Assembly: GCA_044347745.1 (NCBI GenBank)
Contig: JBIKUD010000006.1
Location: 1-64,000 of the forward strand
Source of the DNA: JAIBBV01 sp044347745
GTDB taxonomy: Bacteria; Bdellovibrionota_C; UBA2361; JAFLCA01
Reading direction: 5' to 3'
DNA: 64,000 nt
Shown here: one piece after another, positions 58,928-64,000 of the stretch
How the letters are laid out: every line of letters starts with the position of its first letter
Numbering within the stretch: the first letter of the stretch is position 1
Translations under genes and position numbers: made by a program
Notes under the pieces: model-generated
Seen by the model: the letters and a program-made list of their open reading frames with translations, nothing else
Told to the model about the DNA's origin: nothing
Database searches by the model: none

Positions 58928-59224
58928 CTACGGTATCGACTTTTGAATGACTTTAAGTGCTTTGACACCATCTTTGGTGATGTGCCAAGTTTTTGAAGTG
59001 AAGTCGCCGGCAGGATGGGGAGCTACTAGTTTTTGCCCTTCGAGAATAAAGAGATATCGCTGGACCTCTTTTTCATCGGAGAGTCCACTGAGCTGGGCAA
59101 TTTCGTTTAACTGGAATTGACGAGGGAGGCCTGCGCTAAATCCGTCACGCGAGAGGGTCTTGAGAACATTTATTTGGTTCACGTAGCTATCACTGAGGTT
59201 TTTAGGAAGCTTAGGCTTGGTCAT
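58928..59224 (-). CDS. Winged-helix-like small protein
   Basis: This 98-residue soluble protein has a middle segment LNEIAQLSGLSDEKEVQRYL that looks like a winged-helix DNA-binding domain (MarR/TrmB-like). Then ILEGQKLV and TWHITKDGVKALK fit the wing. It is likely a small transcription factor with no sensing domain, or a subunit of a larger complex. It is on the minus strand, convergent with the lipoprotein genes, and its targets are unknown. Confidence 0.55.
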   Translation of the reverse strand: MTKPKLPKNLSDSYVNQINVLKTLSRDGFSAGLPRQFQLNEIAQLSGLSDEKEVQRYLFILEGQKLVAPHPAGDFTSKTWHITKDGVKALKVIQKSIP

Positions 59225-59444
59225 GCGATATTCTCCGCTAGTCGTGAGTCCCAGGTGTGGCGAACGCCACGAGCTGGGCAGTTTAGCCTAAGTCGAAAAC
59301 TAACGCAAATTGATGAAATGGGCTAAGTATTTGGATTTTCCAATAAAATGGAGTTGGGCGCAGATGCCCGTAGTGGGGGGGGCGTTCTCCATAGATAAAG
59401 CAGTTTTGCTAAAATTACGAGTTGAACTTTACACTCCCGTTATT

Positions 59445-59625
59445 CTGTTCTCCGTCAAAATGCGTTCAGACGAGCCTCGGAACAAAGTATGAACGCAACG
59501 AAGAACGCTTAGAGAATTGCAAGGAATTGAGCTCGAAATAGCAGTATCCTTGTAAAAATTTTATGCTTCTCACGAGCTCAACTTCCAGCAATTTCAAGCG
59601 TTCTTAGGAATTTCACGGAGAACAG
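59445..59625. mobile_element. 181-bp fold-back element
   Basis: CTGTTCTCCGT (59445-59455) and ACGGAGAACAG (59615-59625) are exact inverted ends. Inner arms at 59503-59535 and 59573-59603, from GAACGCTT to GAGCTCG, also pair with few mismatches. It occupies most of the 407-base gap between the small winged-helix-like gene and the coiled-coil gene. It is a non-autonomous fold-back element or a large regulatory hairpin. No coding frame was found inside. Confidence 0.6.
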
Positions 59626-59631
59626 AGCGTA

Positions 59632-60294
59632 TTAGTCGCCAAGCTGCTGCTCTACGAGTCTTGTATACTCGTCTTCCAAATCCAGATGCTGCTGTTTGAG
59701 GGCTTCCAGGCGTTCGTTTACGCCATTATATTCGGAGATAAGATCGCGTAAACGCGAGCCCGCGTTCGTAAGCGCATTTGAAAGCTCTTGTAATATAGCC
59801 TTTTGATCTTGGGTAAGCTCCACCTCATCCATAATGGCATCGAGATTCTTCATCGACTGGGCAAGCTTTTGTTCAAGACTAATGGCTTCGTTCGATAAAT
59901 CTTGGTGTCGGGTCAGTAGATCGTTCAGTTTTGTTTCGTCTTCGGCTTTTGCAGACTTAATATCTTGCTGGGCCGTTTCCTTCTCGCCTACCTGTTTTTG
60001 CGCAACATCAAGTTTATTCTCTATTTCCTTTAGTGTGGCTTTCTCTTTTTCTAGGTCAGCATTGACCTTGCGGAGCATTTCTTCAACTTTCTCGGCCTGC
60101 GCTTTAGATACGTAATTGTCTTTAAACGCAATCAACGCTCGAGCTGCCTTAGTTTCTTTATCTATATCTGCGATAAGTTGATCTTTGCCTCCGCTGGCGG
60201 CTGCCACGGCTGAACGCTTCAACACAAACGTGAGACCTACGATGGCCCCGGCGCCAATCACGGACATTATTATTCCCAGAAACAACATGCTCAT
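59632..60294 (-). CDS. Membrane-anchored coiled-coil protein
   Basis: This 220-residue protein has one N-terminal membrane helix (about 3-25). A long heptad-type coiled coil from about 45 to 215 follows, rich in Lys, Glu, Gln and Leu. It has no enzyme motif. It lies 40 bases after gspN on the same strand and may join that operon. A scaffold or spacer role at the inner membrane fits, but this is unproven. Confidence 0.6.
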   Translation of the reverse strand: MSMLFLGIIMSVIGAGAIVGLTFVLKRSAVAAASGGKDQLIADIDKETKAARALIAFKDNYVSKAQAEKVEEMLRKVNADLEKEKATLKEIENKLDVAQKQVGEKETAQQDIKSAKAEDETKLNDLLTRHQDLSNEAISLEQKLAQSMKNLDAIMDEVELTQDQKAILQELSNALTNAGSRLRDLISEYNGVNERLEALKQQHLDLEDEYTRLVEQQLGD

Positions 60295-60334
60295 AGTGAG
60301 GCAGCTTAGCGGAAAACCTTGGAATTGGCGACCC

Positions 60335-61285
60335 TTAACCTTTCTGGGGAGTGCTTACCACATCTTCGCCGGGAGCTACTGGATCGAGAACTATCCGGGG
60401 TGCTCGCGGGGTGCCTTGAATATCAAATCGGAACCTAGTGTCGCCCTCCTTAAGCCTGCCCCCGCTAATAAGCGGAAGGTATTTGGCAAACGTATCAATA
60501 CCGACGCTTAGCAAGGTGGCTTTCCCTTGGGCTTTAATGCGCAGGAGTTGGCCTTGTTTAATTTGGAAATCAAAATTGCCGTCAATTTCAAGAAGTTGGG
60601 CCACGGCCTTGAGCATGCAGGAGAGGATTTCTGCTTGTTTTAAAGTGCACAGTATTTCCCCGCTAAGATCTCGAATTTCTGGCAGCTGAAATTCAAGAGG
60701 GATGCCAAAAGAATCGAGAGAAAGGGAAGAAGCTTCAGGCTTTTCAAACTGAGAGAATTGAACTTGAAACAGCCCAGCTTGAAGTTGGTTTTGAGACAGT
60801 ACAAACTCTTTGGCTTGAAGGTCTAGGCTTCCCTTACGAAAACCAAGTCCCTCAAGCAGGGGGTAGGTGGCCGCGTTGCACTGAGTAAGGCTAAGGTTTC
60901 CACTAACTGTTTCTCCTGAGAATGAGCCCTGCAACGCTGCGTCAAGTTCGCCGCCGTACACCATGCCATCGAGGTGCGCTCCCCATTTGCCATTAACAAG
61001 TGCAGAAAGTGAGGGGCGGGCCGAAAGGGAGTCTACTTTTAAGCCCCACAAAGATTTTCGCGGGCGCAAACCTATAGTTTCAGCTTGGTAGCCAAAAATA
61101 GAGAGATCTGAATTGTCTACTTGGACAAAAACTCCGTTTTGTTGTCCCGCGGAAATAATCATGCGATCAAGCAAGGCGGCATACCGTTTTGAATCCACAA
61201 AGTACACGGCGAGTGCGAGTGCCGCTGCACAGAGAATGAATAGACGCTTTAGCGTGATACTACCTGACTGACGCAAGAACTTCAT
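60335..61285 (-). CDS. gspN: Type II secretion system protein GspN
   Basis: This 316-residue protein has one N-terminal membrane helix (about 13-30) and a periplasmic part of the GspN/AsmA-like fold. It includes AEILSCMLKAVAQLLEIDGN and a late GGRLKEGDTRFRFDIQGT pattern. GspN is present in only some T2SS clusters, mostly in deltaproteobacteria and related lines. It follows gspM by 9 bases; the order L-M-N is as expected. Confidence 0.75.
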   Translation of the reverse strand: MKFLRQSGSITLKRLFILCAAALALAVYFVDSKRYAALLDRMIISAGQQNGVFVQVDNSDLSIFGYQAETIGLRPRKSLWGLKVDSLSARPSLSALVNGKWGAHLDGMVYGGELDAALQGSFSGETVSGNLSLTQCNAATYPLLEGLGFRKGSLDLQAKEFVLSQNQLQAGLFQVQFSQFEKPEASSLSLDSFGIPLEFQLPEIRDLSGEILCTLKQAEILSCMLKAVAQLLEIDGNFDFQIKQGQLLRIKAQGKATLLSVGIDTFAKYLPLISGGRLKEGDTRFRFDIQGTPRAPRIVLDPVAPGEDVVSTPQKG

Positions 61286-61294
61286 AGAATAGAC

Positions 61295-61867
61295 CTATGC
61301 GGGTCTGGCCCGCCGAATACTACTGACCTCAAGATCCACCTCGAGTCGCTCGGCGAAACGGCTGCGTTGAATATCAAGGCGTCCAAGGATCATTGGGCGG
61401 GTGCCGTAAGCGAGTTCTCGCAAAAATTCAATCAGCGACGGGAGATTGCTCGTGGTAAATTTAATCGAAAAACTAGTTTGCTCATAGTCACCACCAAATT
61501 CTTTGGGCGGGCTGTCTTTAATGGTGAATCCGGTCGAAATTCCAGCTTTCGATTTCACAAGATTTTCTAAGTGTGAAAGCGCGCCTTCTTTAAATTCTAC
61601 TTCACGATATTCTTGTTCAATTATATCTTTTCGAGCCCGTAGCTTTGCATATCGTTCTAAAGAGGGGCCGAGTGCTTTGACGTTTTCCTCGAGGGAGGAA
61701 ATACGCTGGTTTTGCGATAAAAATAAGGCATTTACTGGTTCATATATTTGATAGAGGCCCATACACCCTACAGCTATGGACGCGACCAAAATAAGGCCGC
61801 GTTCTCTCGAAGAGAGACCAACAAATTTTGCTTTAAGCTGCTCTAGTGTGGTCGCGAATGTACTCAT
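61295..61867 (-). CDS. gspM: Type II secretion system protein GspM
   Basis: This 190-residue inner membrane protein has one helix near 27-45 and a periplasmic ferredoxin-like domain (about 100-185) preceded by a coiled coil, the GspM plan. It links GspL with the pseudopilus platform. The ATG at 61867 is used; a GTG three codons earlier is possible. It lies 15 bases after gspL. Confidence 0.78.
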   Translation of the reverse strand: MSTFATTLEQLKAKFVGLSSRERGLILVASIAVGCMGLYQIYEPVNALFLSQNQRISSLEENVKALGPSLERYAKLRARKDIIEQEYREVEFKEGALSHLENLVKSKAGISTGFTIKDSPPKEFGGDYEQTSFSIKFTTSNLPSLIEFLRELAYGTRPMILGRLDIQRSRFAERLEVDLEVSSIRRARPA

Positions 61868-61882
61868 GTTCGTCACGCCAAC

Positions 61883-63334
61883 TTAATCACAAAGGGTAAT
61901 ATCTAAGACATAGCCACGTGCATTTGGTTTTCCAGTCGCTGCGCCGGTCGAGTCTTTGCGTACTTTGCAGTACACTGTTTTTTTTCGTTTGAGCATGCGT
62001 TCAATCTTTTCGAGCTCGGCATACCCCGGCGCTGTTCCTTCTACACGCAGGGTATTCTTTTCAATTTTTACGCGGCTAATAGTAATGCCCGATGAGGTTG
62101 GGAGATCTTCCGCAATTTCTGCAAAATAATCGAGTGGACTTAGAGAAGATAAAGACCCTAAGTTTTGTAGCTGCTGCTCAAGCCTGCGGTTTTCGCCATC
62201 CAAGGCTGCAAGTTCATTGCCTGAGGGTGCGACGAGAGTAGGAATGCTTTTTTGAAGTTGCATTTGTATGCCTTCTTCAATTTGGGAGATTCGGTGCTCA
62301 CGGAAAAGGTATGTAGCGGTTAAGGCCAGGAGAAGAATGCCTAATGTAGCTACGAGATAGGGGAGTAGGCTACTAAGTCCAGCGCGAAGTTCAGCCAACT
62401 GCGGACTGTAAGAAAATTCTCGTGAACGAAAGTTACTTAGCGGCTTAGGGGCAAGTTCGTCCTTGCCAAATAAAGCAGCACAGGCCGCAAGTGCAGGCCC
62501 GCCGTTTAAATTAGTTGTGAGCTCGCTCGGGCGAACTGTTCGAACGGGAGAGCCGAGCGCTGTTTGAATTGTGGCACTTTCAAGCACATCACTCAGTAAA
62601 ATGACTTCAGAAAATTGAATCCCATAGCGTGTTTGCCAAGCAGACATCGTCAGACGTAAGTCCTGAATAGTAGAGACTTCTATTGTGTGTGCGTTCCGAT
62701 CGCCTCTGCGTTTAATAGTGCGATCGGCTCGTAGGGCTCCACGCACCCAACACGTCGCTGCAAGATAATCTTGATGCACATGAACAAGCACAGCATTTTC
62801 CGACTGCGTGACGCCTTGCAGGCTACTCAGCGCCCCTAAGGCCGCTGTCGGTGGAGTGAGCACGTAGGGCTCAATTTGCCCGGCCCGAAATACTTCTAAG
62901 AGGCGTCTGACGCGCGCTCGAGGCCATAATGCAACATGAAAATCTTGCTCATTACTTTCTAGCGCACCCACAGCTTTTGGATGAACCAAAAACTCTTCGG
63001 GGTCAAAAGGCACTTTATCTTGCACTTCAAGGTCTAGAATCTTTTGGACGTTTTTGCCGCTGGCAAAAGGGAGCTCCACGTTTAGTGATAGGTACTCGTC
63101 AGGTGGCACTACTACCACTGCATGAGTCCAAGGGGTTTGCACCTTCTCAAGCATACTTTTAAGAGAAGTGGTCGCCTTGACGTTATCCACTGGGGTTCCA
63201 GACGGGCTAAATTCACTCATTAATTCGAGAGGGAAGGCATGCGCTTCTTGAACTTCTGGTTGCGCCTGATCTACCCGCACTACGAGGGCTCGCGGAGTTT
63301 CTGCGCTTAAATCTATGCTGAGTACACTTTGCAT
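61883..63334 (-). CDS. gspL: Type II secretion system protein GspL
   Basis: This 483-residue protein has an N-terminal actin-like cytoplasmic domain (about 1-300; VLSIDLSAETPRALVV at the start), one membrane helix near 330-350, and a periplasmic ferredoxin-like domain (about 400-480). GspL couples the GspE ATPase to the inner membrane platform. The next genes are gspM and gspN. No GspE, GspF or GspD is in the window, so the rest of the T2SS lies elsewhere, probably upstream of 63.3 kb on the minus strand or unlinked. Confidence 0.8.
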   Translation of the reverse strand: MQSVLSIDLSAETPRALVVRVDQAQPEVQEAHAFPLELMSEFSPSGTPVDNVKATTSLKSMLEKVQTPWTHAVVVVPPDEYLSLNVELPFASGKNVQKILDLEVQDKVPFDPEEFLVHPKAVGALESNEQDFHVALWPRARVRRLLEVFRAGQIEPYVLTPPTAALGALSSLQGVTQSENAVLVHVHQDYLAATCWVRGALRADRTIKRRGDRNAHTIEVSTIQDLRLTMSAWQTRYGIQFSEVILLSDVLESATIQTALGSPVRTVRPSELTTNLNGGPALAACAALFGKDELAPKPLSNFRSREFSYSPQLAELRAGLSSLLPYLVATLGILLLALTATYLFREHRISQIEEGIQMQLQKSIPTLVAPSGNELAALDGENRRLEQQLQNLGSLSSLSPLDYFAEIAEDLPTSSGITISRVKIEKNTLRVEGTAPGYAELEKIERMLKRKKTVYCKVRKDSTGAATGKPNARGYVLDITLCD

Positions 63335-63495
63335 GCTGCCAGAGTGGAATTAGGGCTCAATAAATCACTGCCCGGGGAATTGGGACTACGACGACTATCC
63401 CCTTGAGCTCCATTTAGGGTATCCTGAGGCCCACGAGGGGGCAAGATGTGCAGTTTTAGAGACCTCGCTCGTGTGTAGGCCAGTAGGAGATGAAA

Positions 63496-63696
63496 ATGAC
63501 CCAGGACGATTCGGAGCGAATAGTTGACTTAGAGACTCGCATGGCCTTTCTTGAGCGCTTGGTGGATGAGCTTAATCTTATTGTAACGAGGCAGCAGGAC
63601 CAGCTTGATGAGCTTGGGCTTAAATTTAAAGAGCTTATGGCGCAGGCAGCGGCGAGTTCGCTTGAGCGTGATACCAGTAAGCCGCCGCATTATTAA
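63496..63696 (+). CDS. slyX: SlyX family protein
   Basis: This 66-residue protein has a heptad-rich coiled coil (ERIVDLETRMAFLERLVDEL) and the family C-terminus PPHY. SlyX is a small protein of unclear role linked to FkpA in E. coli. The ATG at 63496 has AGGAG six bases upstream; an ATG two codons earlier overlaps the SD and is less likely. It is divergent from gspL. Confidence 0.88.
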   Translation: MTQDDSERIVDLETRMAFLERLVDELNLIVTRQQDQLDELGLKFKELMAQAAASSLERDTSKPPHY

Positions 63697-63711
63697 AAGA
63701 GAACTTTGGCC

Positions 63712-64000
63712 ATGGGGTGCTGTAAGTCCCGATTTAAAATGACGGCCTTATGCTCAGTTTTGGGATTTTTTTGCTCGGCAATTTTTAGCCAGGGCTGCCA
63801 GAATCAGCCAAATCCAGATTTGGCCCTAAGGTTTAAACAGCGTTGCCAAGCGACTGCCGCACTGTGCGATATGAAGTGTGTCGAGCGGCGCTTCAGATCC
63901 TGCTGGGTTGATACCCAACTATTTTCCCAAGAACCGAGTGATGTCTTTCAGCATTGCCATGCCACTTTTGTGGGGGACATCTGCCCTCCTTGTGAGCAGA
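63712..64000 (+). CDS. Cysteine-rich lipoprotein candidate, cut by the window edge
   Basis: The frame is open to the end of the window, with at least 96 codons and no stop seen. The ATG follows slyX by 15 bases. A hydrophobic segment near residues 10-26 leads to SQGCQ, a possible lipobox. The rest has many Cys (RCQAT, LCDMKC, SCWVD, HCHATF, ICPPCE). Function is unknown. The tight spacing to slyX suggests cotranscription. Confidence 0.6.
   Translation, partial: MGCCKSRFKMTALCSVLGFFCSAIFSQGCQNQPNPDLALRFKQRCQATAALCDMKCVERRFRSCWVDTQLFSQEPSDVFQHCHATFVGDICPPCEQ

Noticed and set aside
1..64000. CRISPR array, tRNA or rRNA genes
   Set aside because: No regularly spaced direct repeats with unique spacers and no tRNA or rRNA signatures were found by reading both strands.

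Overview
The window is about 64 kb of mid-GC chromosomal DNA from a Gram-negative, probably aerobic, motile-lineage-like bacterium. The envelope genes support this: type II secretion GspL/M/N, an OmpA-type lipoprotein, a PBP1b-like synthase, DegQ/HtrA and SlyX. The gene mix (GspN, a DUF4390 gene followed by an NtrY-like kinase, a long-form PurM, delta-60, HAF and SpvB secreted proteins) fits an uncultured deltaproteobacterial-type lineage (Bdellovibrionota, Myxococcota, SAR324 or similar). That placement is inference. No rRNA, tRNA, CRISPR array or prophage was seen.

Layout. 0-5 kb: ABC-F ATPase (Uup) and two divergent atypical sigma-70-like genes. 5-13.6 kb: housekeeping and envelope genes (GT39 transferase, MgtC-like, CPBP protease, RdgB, TrmL, Fpr, PurM, cytochrome c, DedA). 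13.7-17.9 kb: a hybrid kinase, HDOD protein and CheY-like regulator in one operon. 18-25.6 kb: proline dehydrogenase and P5C dehydrogenase (a split PutA), both subunits of a methylcrotonyl-type CoA carboxylase, and a phosphopantetheinyl transferase, all on the minus strand. 25.6-27 kb: EVE-domain protein and methionine aminopeptidase. 27-43.4 kb is an accessory region of secreted or membrane proteins, gene fragments and short repeats. 43.6-46.3 kb: hemolysin III and a three-gene stress operon. 46.4-64 kb: DegQ, PBP1b, RuvAB, DUF4390 plus NtrY-like kinase, fructose-1,6-bisphosphatase, a lipoprotein/OmpA cluster and the GspL-M-N operon.

The most interesting structure is a dispersed repeat with core GGTGCCCCCGACCAGG (or GGTGCCCCCCACCAGG). 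It occurs only between 24.8 and 43.4 kb. Single copies sit beside a REP-associated (Y1/HUH) transposase gene at 27 kb. Inverted pairs bound four units of about 132 bp and one 51-bp deletion derivative, like MITEs or BIMEs. Copies also lie inside the phosphopantetheinyl transferase gene, where they are translated in frame as GAPDQ, and at the break point of a truncated SpvB-type toxin gene. I propose a RAYT-driven REP/MITE system that invades coding sequence.

Other repeats: GTTGGGACGCACCAGG flanks uup, an inverted pair of ~104-bp elements lies at 40.8-41.1 kb, and a 181-bp fold-back element lies at 59.4-59.6 kb. An intact PhzF-family gene is accompanied by two decayed relatives, consistent with duplication and loss in the accessory zone.
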